Positions 1 through 6,815 of a DNA stretch of 52,361 nucleotides are shown here, in pieces. A program made the position numbers and the translations under genes. The stretch comes from Hominifimenecus microfluidus (GTDB lineage Bacteria; Bacillota; Clostridia; Lachnospirales; Lachnospiraceae), in assembly GCA_020687485.1 (NCBI GenBank), contig JAJEQR010000027.1, positions 1 to 52,361 of the forward strand, read 5' to 3'. Position 1 is the first letter of the stretch; the number at the start of each line of letters is the position of its first letter. The notes below the pieces were generated by a model. It searched no databases. It saw only the letters and a program-made list of their open reading frames with translations, and had not been told where the DNA came from.

Positions 1-23
1 CTTACTCTTTCTGAACATGAAAA

Positions 24-69
24 TACCCCCATATAGGACTTTTATATTTCATTGTCCTATATGAGGGTA
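24..69. promoter_or_regulatory. Long inverted repeat, metal-operator-like
   Basis: Two 16-base arms (24-39, TACCCCCATATAGGAC, and 54-69) are reverse complements with one mismatch around a 14-base loop. The arms start with a TACCCCC tract of the kind bound by CsoR/RcnR/FrmR-family metal sensors. No metalloregulator gene is in the window, so the family assignment is inferred from base pattern only. It could also act as a terminator hairpin for a gene to the left. Confidence 0.45.
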
Positions 70-105
70 GCATATCAAATTCCGGCGGCGTTTTTAAAAT
101 GCCTC

Positions 106-171
106 TTGACAACCTATACCCATATTGGATACTGATGATGTATCCATGGGGGTATAGAAAAGAGGGGAGCT
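106..171 (+). promoter_or_regulatory. Promoter with overlapping G-tract palindrome
   Basis: A -35 TTGACA (106-111) and a -10 GATACT (128-133) are 16 bases apart. A palindrome overlaps them: CTATACCC starting at 114 pairs with GGGTATAG ending at 156, and TGGATA (126-131) with TATCCA (141-146). A GAGGGGAG ribosome site follows just before ATG 172. This fits a repressor site of the copper/cadmium-sensor type that blocks the promoter, in keeping with the P-type ATPase stub that follows. Confidence 0.5.
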
Positions 172-300
172 ATGAGTAAATTAATGGGAAAAATGGAACT
201 GCTGCTGAAACTAGGCGGAATGAAGGAGGATATCACGTTTCTTGTGATTTCCGGCGCAGCTGTTAAATTGGAGGAAAAAGAGGCCTGGCGAAAAATATTT
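172..300 (+). pseudogene. N-terminal stub of a heavy-metal P-type ATPase
   Basis: From ATG 172 the first ~29 codons read MELLLKLGGMKEDITFLVIS, which resembles the cytoplasmic lead-in and first membrane helix of Clostridia heavy-metal (Cd/Zn/Cu) P-type ATPases. Homology stops after VISGAA. The frame then runs into unrelated sequence antisense to the C_GCAxxG gene. None of the later ATPase motifs (CPx, DKTGT, GDGxND) exist nearby, so the gene has been cut down to its start. Recognition rests on a short segment from memory of the family. Confidence 0.4.
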
Positions 301-691
301 AGTTCAGCTCCAGCACTTCACCCAGCGCGTCAACGGCGTTGTGTACGCAGTCGGGGCAGGAACAGAGGGCTTTTCCGGTTGTTACGCCCTTCAAGTCATG
401 GCAGATGGTGGCTCCGCACTTCTCATCGAATTGCTTCACTAACTCCTTGGAGCAGCGGGGCGTGCCTTTGCCGTTTGTCAGGATACCGGCGACCATAACG
501 GCGCCGATCAGAGCTCCGCAGGTGCTCTCCATACATCCCATACCGGCGGCGTAGCCTGCCGTCAGCTTCATCAGGGTATCGGAATCGACCGGAAGGCGGT
601 CTTCAAATACTTTCAGTACCGCCTGTGTGCAGTTACATTGTCCGGTTGCTTTTAATTCTGCGGCTGCTGCCGCGCGTTCTGAATTCGTCAT
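299..691 (-). CDS. C_GCAxxG_C_C family redox-type protein
   Basis: A 130-residue soluble protein. The cysteine pattern is that of the C_GCAxxG_C_C family: CNCTQ near residue 20, then GMGCMESTCGALIG near 50-65, then single Cys residues toward the C-terminus and a final CSCPDC. Family members are thought to be redox or metal-cluster proteins, but no reaction is established. AAGGAACGAAAG precedes ATG 691. The start overlaps the stop of the Doc-like toxin by four bases (ATGA), so the two genes are translationally coupled and probably in one operon with the antitoxin. Confidence 0.75.
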   Translation of the reverse strand: MTNSERAAAAAELKATGQCNCTQAVLKVFEDRLPVDSDTLMKLTAGYAAGMGCMESTCGALIGAVMVAGILTNGKGTPRCSKELVKQFDEKCGATICHDLKGVTTGKALCSCPDCVHNAVDALGEVLELN

Positions 692-1086
692 CTTTCGTTC
701 CTTCTTTCTGTCTTTCTATGAGCTTTAATCCATTGTAATAACTTCTCTTCTCCGGAAGTACGGTCTGCGATTGCGATGAACATATCCGCCAGTTCACCCG
801 GCTGCAGCTCCAGCGGATAGCTGTTCCATTTTAACAGCAGCTGTGTCATCATGGCTCCGATGCGCTTGTTTCCGTCAAGGAAGGCGTGATTCGCAGCCAG
901 CCCGTAGCCAAGCCTTGCAATTTTCTCGATATCTGTGGGAAATAAATCCTGTCCACCGAAGGTTTGCAGGGGAGCGGCGATAGCCGCTTCCAGACCGTGA
1001 AGATCCCGAATACCTTCGATGCCCTTCGTCTTCTCAATAATTCTGTTGTGAATGCAGATCACATCTTCCGTATTTATCCAGATCAT
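688..1086 (-). CDS. Doc/Fic-fold toxin (death-on-curing family)
   Basis: 132 residues. The Fic-fold signature HAFLDGNKRIG lies near residues 68-78 and matches the Doc version of the motif (HxFx[ND][AG]NKR). Doc toxins phosphorylate EF-Tu and so stop translation; this activity is inferred from the family. N- and C-terminal helices typical of Doc surround the motif. The start overlaps the preceding small antitoxin-like gene by four bases, and the stop overlaps the C_GCAxxG gene by four bases. The basic tail (HRKTERRNER) may be an extension produced by the overlap. Confidence 0.85.
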   Translation of the reverse strand: MIWINTEDVICIHNRIIEKTKGIEGIRDLHGLEAAIAAPLQTFGGQDLFPTDIEKIARLGYGLAANHAFLDGNKRIGAMMTQLLLKWNSYPLELQPGELADMFIAIADRTSGEEKLLQWIKAHRKTERRNER

Positions 1087-1238
1087 TCCGACATCCTCTT
1101 ATAATCCAGAGCAAACTCTGCGAGAAACAGATCCGTGTCCGCGAGCATCTGCTCTCTGGAGAGAGAGGAGGGTGGGGAGGTTACTTTCAGTGCGATGTTT
1201 TCTTCTTCCTGTAATGCCATTTCTTTCGTGTCTGTCAT
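1083..1238 (-). CDS. Small antitoxin-like protein upstream of Doc
   Basis: I chose ATG 1238, giving 51 residues (MTDTKEMALQEEEN...), because AGGAAGGAAAAACACC sits directly before it. A longer in-frame version would start at 1289. The protein is acidic, with a C-terminal helix (ADTDLFLAEFALDYKRMSE) that could be the toxin-binding segment. It is shorter than typical Phd antitoxins and has no visible DNA-binding domain. Its position and ATGA overlap with the toxin are the main reasons for the antitoxin call. Confidence 0.6.
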   Translation of the reverse strand: MTDTKEMALQEEENIALKVTSPPSSLSREQMLADTDLFLAEFALDYKRMSE

Positions 1239-1320
1239 GGTGTTTTTCCTTCCTGCTTTGGAATTTATGAATAATATATTTTCTGGCAAGGTTTGCAGCA
1301 GTACGTAAATTTGTGTGACG

Positions 1321-2661
1321 CTATAGCAGTTCTGCCATGTACAGCGGCAAATGGATAATGCTATCCTTGATCATGACGTCTTTGGTATATAGAATATATG
1401 AATTACCAATGACGGATGAAAAGTGCTTTCGGAATTTATCCAGAGAAGAATGAGACCGATAATTTCCGGACTTGACTTCTACAGGTGCAATTTTCTTTCC
1501 TTCCGTAATCAAAAAATCAATCTCCATATGATTCTCACGAGTTTGACTGTCAGAGCGGGAATAGAAATACAGTCGTGATCTTCGGTGGCGAAGCATCTGA
1601 GCAACAATGTTTTCCATGAGCATTCCTTCGTTGATATTTAGTTTATCAAAGAGAATCGCGCGATAAAGCTCATTATCTGTATATTTCTTATCCTGGAAAG
1701 TATGTGTTACCAGTAGGCCTGTGTCCGCCATATAGCACTTTTGCGTGGTATTATCAGCGCTCAGGGCAATGCCAATATGAGGATCTGTTGCATTAAAACA
1801 GGTATTTACTATCATTGCCTCGTTCAGCCATACGAAAGAATCCTCAAAAGTCCGAAAACGAGCCTGCTTCCCAAGCGAAGAGAGTTTATATTTTTTTTCC
1901 TTTTTAGAAAGCTGCCCCGGAATACCATCAAACACAGCAAAAACCTTGTCTTCATAACCTTCTGCAAATTTTGCAACATCTTGACGATAAAGGTTTAAGA
2001 TGCGGCGCTTGGCAATATCGGATGCTTCAAAATCTTTTCCATTTATATAAGAAAGAACAGACTGAGGCATGCCTCCCACGAGGATATACTGGCGAAAATC
2101 ATTCATGATTTTTCGATGAAGAGCGGCTCCCATAGGTTTTTTTGCTTCAAAACAATGCCGGATCAGTGGGTAAGTTGCTTCGTCACCCATTGCCCAAAGG
2201 AACTCTTCAAAGTCCAGTGGAAACATTTCAATGTGGTCTTCTTCGGAAGGAATAATGATATCCTGTACATTCTTTTTCAATCGAATCAGAGATCCTGTCT
2301 CAAGATAGTCAAATCGGCCATCAGCTACAAGGTATTTAATAAGCTGGCGTGCTCTTGGATATTGCTGAACTTCGTCGAAGATAATCAGTGATTCCCGTCT
2401 GTGAAGCGTTGTGGAATAAAAAGCAGCAAGCTTTGCAAAAAAAAGGTCAAGATCTGAGCTGTCGTTAACAAACAGATCAAGGATGTCTGCAGGAGCCTGA
2501 CCGAAGTCAATCAGGATATAGCTTTTGTATTGCGTCCGGGCAAATTCTTCTGCAATATAACTTTTTCCAACGCGGCGTGCTCCGTCAATCATCATAGCGG
2601 TTGCCCCGTTACTTTTGTTCTTCCAGGCAACGAGTTCATTGTAGATTTTCCTTTTTAACAC
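1321..2661 (-). CDS. AAA-type ATPase with DUF4143 C-terminal domain
   Basis: 446 residues from a GTG start with AAGGAAGTGATAAA before it. Walker A is GARRVGKS at 27-34 and Walker B is LIIFDEVQ near 91-98. The C-terminal half (EIDFLITEGKKIAPVEVKSG near 385-405) has the D...E-x-K arrangement of a PD-(D/E)xK-like fold, as in DUF4143. These stand-alone ATPases are common in Clostridia and Bacteroides, often many per genome; their role is unknown, with defence or toxin-like functions suggested. All motifs are present and the gene looks intact. Confidence 0.85.
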   Translation of the reverse strand: MLKRKIYNELVAWKNKSNGATAMMIDGARRVGKSYIAEEFARTQYKSYILIDFGQAPADILDLFVNDSSDLDLFFAKLAAFYSTTLHRRESLIIFDEVQQYPRARQLIKYLVADGRFDYLETGSLIRLKKNVQDIIIPSEEDHIEMFPLDFEEFLWAMGDEATYPLIRHCFEAKKPMGAALHRKIMNDFRQYILVGGMPQSVLSYINGKDFEASDIAKRRILNLYRQDVAKFAEGYEDKVFAVFDGIPGQLSKKEKKYKLSSLGKQARFRTFEDSFVWLNEAMIVNTCFNATDPHIGIALSADNTTQKCYMADTGLLVTHTFQDKKYTDNELYRAILFDKLNINEGMLMENIVAQMLRHRRSRLYFYSRSDSQTRENHMEIDFLITEGKKIAPVEVKSGNYRSHSSLDKFRKHFSSVIGNSYILYTKDVMIKDSIIHLPLYMAELL

Positions 2662-2719
2662 TTTATCACTTCCTTTGGAATAGTATATCCTCTATATACG
2701 CTGATTATACCCCTGCGAT

Positions 2720-2801
2720 CACGAAAAAGCAAGTTGAAAAGTACTATATTTGCACGAAAAAGCAAGTTGTGAGAGCCTGAATTTGCACGAAAAAGCAGAT
2801 T
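2720..2801. repeat. Three direct repeats CACGAAAAAGCA(A/G)
   Basis: CACGAAAAAGCAAGTTG occurs at 2720-2736, TTTGCACGAAAAAGCAAGTTG (split: TTTG then CACGAAAAAGCAAGTTG) at 2749-2769, and TTTGCACGAAAAAGCAGATT at 2782-2801. Start-to-start spacing is about 31-33 bases. They lie in the leader or promoter side of the DUF4143 ATPase gene, which starts at 2661 on the minus strand. Three copies with degenerate ends fit binding sites or the debris of repeated element ends better than a CRISPR. Confidence 0.6.
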
Positions 2802-2864
2802 CATCAGCTAGCAAAAAAATGGACACTTCATTTGCGGGGATGACTCTTGATTTTTTCAAAAAAT

Positions 2865-2909
2865 CAATTAATAGACTTATGATATACCAACTCATGAGTC
2901 TATTAATTG
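2865..2909. repeat. 18-base inverted repeat
   Basis: Arms 2865-2882 (CAATTAATAGACTTATGA) and 2892-2909 are reverse complements with one mismatch around a 9-base loop. The sequence is AT-rich and has no T-tract after it, so it is a weak terminator. It sits exactly at the left boundary of the decayed ATPase remnant, so it may mark the junction of a rearrangement or an element end. Confidence 0.55.
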
Positions 2910-2927
2910 CAAAGAAAAGGAGGCGGC

Positions 2928-3269
2928 TATGAGATTTCAACCAGGGTTTGGCTGGAATCCGGGGTTTGCACGAAATATATTAAGGTTCTTCTGGAGCTGG
3001 GAATTCTAAAAAAAGAAACGCCGATTACAGAAAAGCCGGGAAAAAAGACGGTGTATATGATTGAGGATAACTTCTTTCGTTTCTGGTATCGTTTTGTTCC
3101 GGGAAATATGTCAGCGATCCATGCCGGTCGTATGGAACAGGTCTACGAACAGGCGGTGAAAAACACTATTCGGATTATATGGGGATGCGGCAGCAAGGGG
3201 AGAAGTTACGCTGCTGACGATGGAGGATCTTTACCGGCAGCGGCTGTCCGGCAGGGAGTATATTTAAGA
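2928..3269 (+). pseudogene. Remnant of a second ATP-binding protein (DUF234-type C-terminus)
   Basis: The frame from about 2928 reads LESGVCTKYIKVLLELGIL, then KKETPITEKPGKKTVYMIED and NFFRFWYRFVPGNMSAI. This is the C-terminal winged-helix/DUF234 portion of archaeal-type ATPases. The N-terminal P-loop half is missing. Around 3162 the frame shifts: the alternative frame continues KHYSDYMGMRQQGEKLRC and then stops at 3214-3216. It is therefore a truncated and frameshifted pseudogene. Its relation to the intact DUF4143 gene next door is unclear. Confidence 0.7.
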
Positions 3270-3330
3270 ATAAAGAAGGGCATGATATTAGGAAAGAGCT
3301 CCTGTCAAGGGGGCTCTTTCCTGTAGTAGA

Positions 3331-4668
3331 TCAGGAGTGCTTTTTGCTCAGAAAGATTCGAGTGAATGCTCGGTGATCAATTTGAGCGTAGTAGGTAAGT
3401 CGAGCCAGAGTCTGTATTTCCAGAGCACAGACCATACGAGGAAAAAGATATTCGTAATTTGCAGCTACTTCCTTGAGTTCCTCGGGAAACGGGAGGCTGA
3501 AGAGCTGCGCCTGATGTTTGTTATTTGATACAGCATAACCTTTTCTTATCTGATCATACGTGTTGCGTGCAATGCTGCGTTCTACACCGGCTTCAATCAT
3601 ATAGTCAAAGAAATCTTCTCTCGTAAAGCAGGGATACTTTTTAAAACTTTCAGAAGAAAGCATTTTTTCAAACTCTTCCATATCAATGGAGCGCGATTCA
3701 TCTGGTATATTAAAAATAAAAGTGCTGTGACAACAGGGCGAAACGGAAATCAGATCTTTATATGTTTTGGGATTAATTGTATAAAAGAGTGAGAGCATCT
3801 TTTTACTATGAATTGTTGCTTTGCAGAGCGTATTGCATGTAATTGTACGAAGTTCACGGTTATTAATCTCGTTTACATAGACTCCTGTTGCACGCTGCAA
3901 CTGAATCAGATTATCAAGGTGATCTGAAATTGAAAGCAGAACTGGTTTTACAGGGAGCTGATAGATTTCTAATAGTGAATCATAAAAACAGATATCGCCA
4001 CTTTCCAAATAGGAAATCATATCCTGGAAATCCTGAATGGTATTGCCGGGAGGAAGAATTACATACCCACCTTGTCGAATATTCAGAAGCGTACTGTCAC
4101 CGGCATTGGCATAAGATCTGCCCCAGGGAACGATTTCACTATCTGGATATAGGTTTTGCAATACCTTTTTTGCAAAGGGAAAAAACTCAGAATTAACCAT
4201 GCATTCAATGCCTGAGGCGCGATTATATGTGATTGGCCAGGCGCATTCAGCTGAAACATTAAACCCATCCGCAAGGATTTCCCGTCCACAGAAAGGACAT
4301 TTTTTAGGAGGAAGGTCGATACCGAAAAGGTGAGTCATCACTTTTTCATAATGGCCGCAATCCGGACAATAATAGTGAACCGGCAGCGGATTCAGAGAAT
4401 TATTTCCCAGCAGAAAGCACAGAAAGGAACCAGGTATCGTCCCCCGTGCGTGAATTAGATTGGAACTTTTCTCCGCTTCCAGGCAAAGACGGCGAAAGAT
4501 TTCAAAATCATCGATCAGGGGAGATTTTTTCAGATAGGAAAGTTCCTGCTGATAGCGGGAATTGATATCCTCCGGAATCCCTGCCGGATAGAGTTTACTG
4601 AGCCTCTTCTCGCAGGCGGCCTGAATATTTTGCAGTGCGTTTTCGATCGCGGGTAAACGTGAATTCAT
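3331..4668 (-). CDS. PolC-derived stand-alone protein, catalytic aspartates lost
   Basis: 445 residues, with ATG 4668 after GGAGGACACTT. It aligns by eye with the polymerase core of Gram-positive DNA polymerase III PolC. The SKLYPAGIPEDINSRYQQEL segment matches PolC KLYGxPLPEIVExRLEKEL. HARGTIPGSF (73-82) matches GSRGSVGSSF. NPLPVHYYCPDCGHYE followed by CPFCG (Cys 101, 104, 124, 127) matches the PolC zinc knuckle. GGYVILPPGNTIQDF matches the GGIIVVPxxxEIYDF region. Where PolC has PDIDLNFSG with its metal-binding aspartates, this protein has WPITYNRASGIE (144-155). There is no PHP or exonuclease domain. It is probably not a polymerase; function unknown. It is divergent from a WYL regulator. 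Confidence 0.7.
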   Translation of the reverse strand: MNSRLPAIENALQNIQAACEKRLSKLYPAGIPEDINSRYQQELSYLKKSPLIDDFEIFRRLCLEAEKSSNLIHARGTIPGSFLCFLLGNNSLNPLPVHYYCPDCGHYEKVMTHLFGIDLPPKKCPFCGREILADGFNVSAECAWPITYNRASGIECMVNSEFFPFAKKVLQNLYPDSEIVPWGRSYANAGDSTLLNIRQGGYVILPPGNTIQDFQDMISYLESGDICFYDSLLEIYQLPVKPVLLSISDHLDNLIQLQRATGVYVNEINNRELRTITCNTLCKATIHSKKMLSLFYTINPKTYKDLISVSPCCHSTFIFNIPDESRSIDMEEFEKMLSSESFKKYPCFTREDFFDYMIEAGVERSIARNTYDQIRKGYAVSNNKHQAQLFSLPFPEELKEVAANYEYLFPRMVCALEIQTLARLTYYAQIDHRAFTRIFLSKKHS

Positions 4669-4737
4669 AAGTGTCCTCCATTTGTTCTTGTGATGCCTGA
4701 ACTATAGCATAACAGAGCTGCCGTTTGTGTTCCAGCT

Positions 4738-4759
4738 GCTGTACCATTTATAGTACAGC
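4738..4759. promoter_or_regulatory. Palindrome GCTGTAC-N8-GTACAGC
   Basis: Perfect 7-base arms (4738-4744 and 4753-4759) lie between the divergent PolC-like and WYL genes, just upstream of the WYL gene's -35 box. This is a good candidate operator for the WYL regulator acting on both genes. No experimental site is known to me. Confidence 0.45.
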
Positions 4760-4765
4760 GAAACG

Positions 4766-4794
4766 TTGCAGATACCTGCAGAGAAGGTTATAAT
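4766..4794 (+). promoter_or_regulatory. Promoter of the WYL regulator gene
   Basis: TTGCAG (4766-4771) and TATAAT (4789-4794) are separated by 17 bases, with ATG 4824 following 29 bases later after GCAGGTGACAT. It is a near-consensus vegetative promoter. Confidence 0.6.
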
Positions 4795-4823
4795 GGTAAG
4801 AAAACGGACAAAGCAGGTGACAT

Positions 4824-5789
4824 ATGATCGCGCAAAAAGCAACCATATTGTGTTTATATGAGGTACTGAAAAAGTATTCAGATGAAAACCATCTCTTATC
4901 AACGGAAAAAATCAGGGAAAAGCTGAAGGTAATCTATAATGTGGATATGGAGAGGCGGGCGGTTTACCGGAATATAGAAGCGCTTCGGAGTATGGGGATC
5001 GAGATTGAGGGATATCAGGAAAACCGGGAGGGGTATTATCTGATGGATCGTGATTTTGAACCCTCGGAAATACGGATGTTGTGTGATGCCGTGGCGGCCT
5101 CGGATCTGATCAAAGAAGAGGATGGAAAGAGTATCATAAAGAAATTATTGGATTCTCTCAGCATTTTTCAGGGAAGACTGCTGCAGAAGACAGTATTTGT
5201 GAAATCGGACAAGCGGATCGTCAGCCGACAATTGTTCTATAATATTGATGCGCTGAATATAGCGATTAATCAGGGATGCAAGGTGAGCGCAACGCTTCTG
5301 GAATATGATATGGATTGTACCCCGAAAGAAAAGGACAGCGTGGTTCTGAGTCCGTATGCAACGCTGTGGGCGGAAGGTGATTATTATATTCTGGGAAGAG
5401 AGGAAAAATCAGAAGAGCTGACACATTTCCGGATCGATCATATGAAAGACATTGTGATTCTGGAACGGGGAGTGGATATGATTTTCGGAGGAATTAATCC
5501 CGGACAGTATGCCAGAAAATATATTTCCCGGAGGGGAGAGCTTGAAGAAAAATGCGAGATCAGCTGTAAGGTCGATCTGTGGCAGGAGGTTGTGGAAACA
5601 TTTGGAAGCGGAGTTATGATTACCAGAAAAAATGGAAAAGAGATTACTGTGTCAATTTCTGCGATTCCTTCTGTTTTACGAAACTGGGTTCTTGCACATA
5701 TTACAGAATGCGAGGTCGTTGCCCCGAAGCATTTTCGGGATGAGATTCAGACAGCGGTTATGGAGGCATATAGGAAATACTGGGAGTGA
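4824..5789 (+). CDS. HTH-WYL domain transcriptional regulator
   Basis: 321 residues. Residues ~5-70 form a DeoR-like winged helix (STEKIREKL...DMERRAVYRNIEALRSMGIEIE), and the central and C-terminal parts match the WYL ligand-sensing domain (SPYATLWAEGDYYILG, then FRIDHMKDIVIL) and its C-terminal extension. WYL regulators often control accessory, DNA-damage or phage-defence genes and may sense nucleic-acid ligands. Here the divergent neighbour is the PolC-derived protein, with a shared 155-base regulatory gap, so that gene is the likely target. Confidence 0.85.
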   Translation: MIAQKATILCLYEVLKKYSDENHLLSTEKIREKLKVIYNVDMERRAVYRNIEALRSMGIEIEGYQENREGYYLMDRDFEPSEIRMLCDAVAASDLIKEEDGKSIIKKLLDSLSIFQGRLLQKTVFVKSDKRIVSRQLFYNIDALNIAINQGCKVSATLLEYDMDCTPKEKDSVVLSPYATLWAEGDYYILGREEKSEELTHFRIDHMKDIVILERGVDMIFGGINPGQYARKYISRRGELEEKCEISCKVDLWQEVVETFGSGVMITRKNGKEITVSISAIPSVLRNWVLAHITECEVVAPKHFRDEIQTAVMEAYRKYWE

Positions 5790-5822
5790 GTAATAGAATC
5801 CATAGTTTTTCACTAAACGTAA

Positions 5823-5860
5823 AAGGCAGATACATGAACTGGTTGCTCATGTGTCTGCTT
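5823..5860 (+). terminator. Probable hairpin terminator after WYL gene
   Basis: AAGGCAGATACATGA (5823-5837) pairs with TCATGTGTCTGCTT (5847-5860) with one bulge and one G-U pair. There is only a short T/A-rich tail, so termination strength is uncertain. Confidence 0.4.
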
Positions 5861-6257
5861 ATTTAAATAACAAAATGTCATGTCAACTGCTATTGGCGGG
5901 TTATTATGTTCTTCTGAATCTGGAAACTCATCCCATCGCTGCCATGATTGAAATTGTCATCCTATTTATCATCTTTTGCTACATGAGAAGTATAGTCTTA
6001 ATTGTTGATATATATATTATATCTCTGAAAGTAGTTTAAATTAAAGGGTGAATTAGAAAATTTCTCAAAATCAGTAAAATGGTTGAAGTTAATGCGCATC
6101 TGGCTTAACAATTTATTGGATTTTAACATTTCTTTTACTTATTTTGTGCGCTGTGTTTGCACTGAATGATCTGCCTGTTTCTTTTTTGGGAAAACCAGTG
6201 TAATAATAAAAATGACAAACAAATCGACCAGCTCAATCAAACAAAGGAGGAAAACGA
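5861..6257. other. Non-coding gap with possible membrane-gene debris
   Basis: This AT-rich gap lies between the WYL gene and the TRAP operon. One frame from about 6093 to 6203 reads CASGLTIYWILTFLLL, then ILCAVFALNDLPVSFLGKPV, then a stop. That looks like the tail of a membrane protein but has no start or ribosome site of its own. A 62-codon GTG frame at 5851-6039 begins inside the terminator hairpin and is not convincing. The operon promoter should lie here, but I cannot assign clear boxes. Confidence 0.3.
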
Positions 6258-6815
6258 TTGAAAAAGTTACTCTATTGGATTGATCACTATCTGGAAGAAG
6301 CCATCCTGGTTATTTTCCTTATATTGATTGCTTGCGTGATGATGCTTCAGATTGTGGTACGCTATGTATTCCAGTCGCCGCTTCCCTGGCCGGAGGAGTT
6401 CTGCCGATACTGCTTTGTCTATTCGGTAATGATTGCTACCGGCTATTGTATCCGGAATGGCAGTATGCTTCGGGTGGATGTTGTCATCAACCTGTTCCCC
6501 AGAGGGATTGCATTTGCCCTGGATATCTTTTCCAAAATTCTGGCAACGGTGTTCTGTTTCATTATGTTAAAAGCAGCGTATAACGTGATGTACACGGCTT
6601 ACGACATCCAACAGACTAGTCCGGCGATGCAGATGCCGATCTGGATTCTGTATTCTTCTGCGCCTCTTGGCTTTCTGCTCGGCGGTGTTCGTGGCATTCA
6701 GGGAATTATTCTGAGCTTTATCGAATACCGAAAGAATCCGCAGGGAGTGGATAAGACATCGGAAGCCGAAGAATATCTGGCGGAAGCGAAGAAACAGGAA
6801 GGAGGAGAAAAATAA
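6258..6815 (+). CDS. dctQ: TRAP transporter small permease (DctQ family)
   Basis: 185 residues from a TTG start; AAGGAGG lies 7 bases before it and no ATG is better placed. There are four hydrophobic helices (about 14-34, 51-66, 86-108 and 132-155) and the family motif WPEEFCRY after the first. The small membrane subunit pairs with the large permease and a periplasmic-type binding protein to import organic acids or sugar acids using an ion gradient. The stop overlaps the next start by one base (TAATG), as in coupled TRAP operons. Confidence 0.9.
   Translation: MKKLLYWIDHYLEEAILVIFLILIACVMMLQIVVRYVFQSPLPWPEEFCRYCFVYSVMIATGYCIRNGSMLRVDVVINLFPRGIAFALDIFSKILATVFCFIMLKAAYNVMYTAYDIQQTSPAMQMPIWILYSSAPLGFLLGGVRGIQGIILSFIEYRKNPQGVDKTSEAEEYLAEAKKQEGGEK

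Noticed and set aside
2720-2801. Possible CRISPR array
   Set aside because: Only three short degenerate repeats, no uniform repeat length, no cas genes.
5851-6039. 62-codon hydrophobic GTG frame after the WYL gene
   Set aside because: It starts inside the terminator hairpin and has no ribosome site; kept only as part of the gap description.
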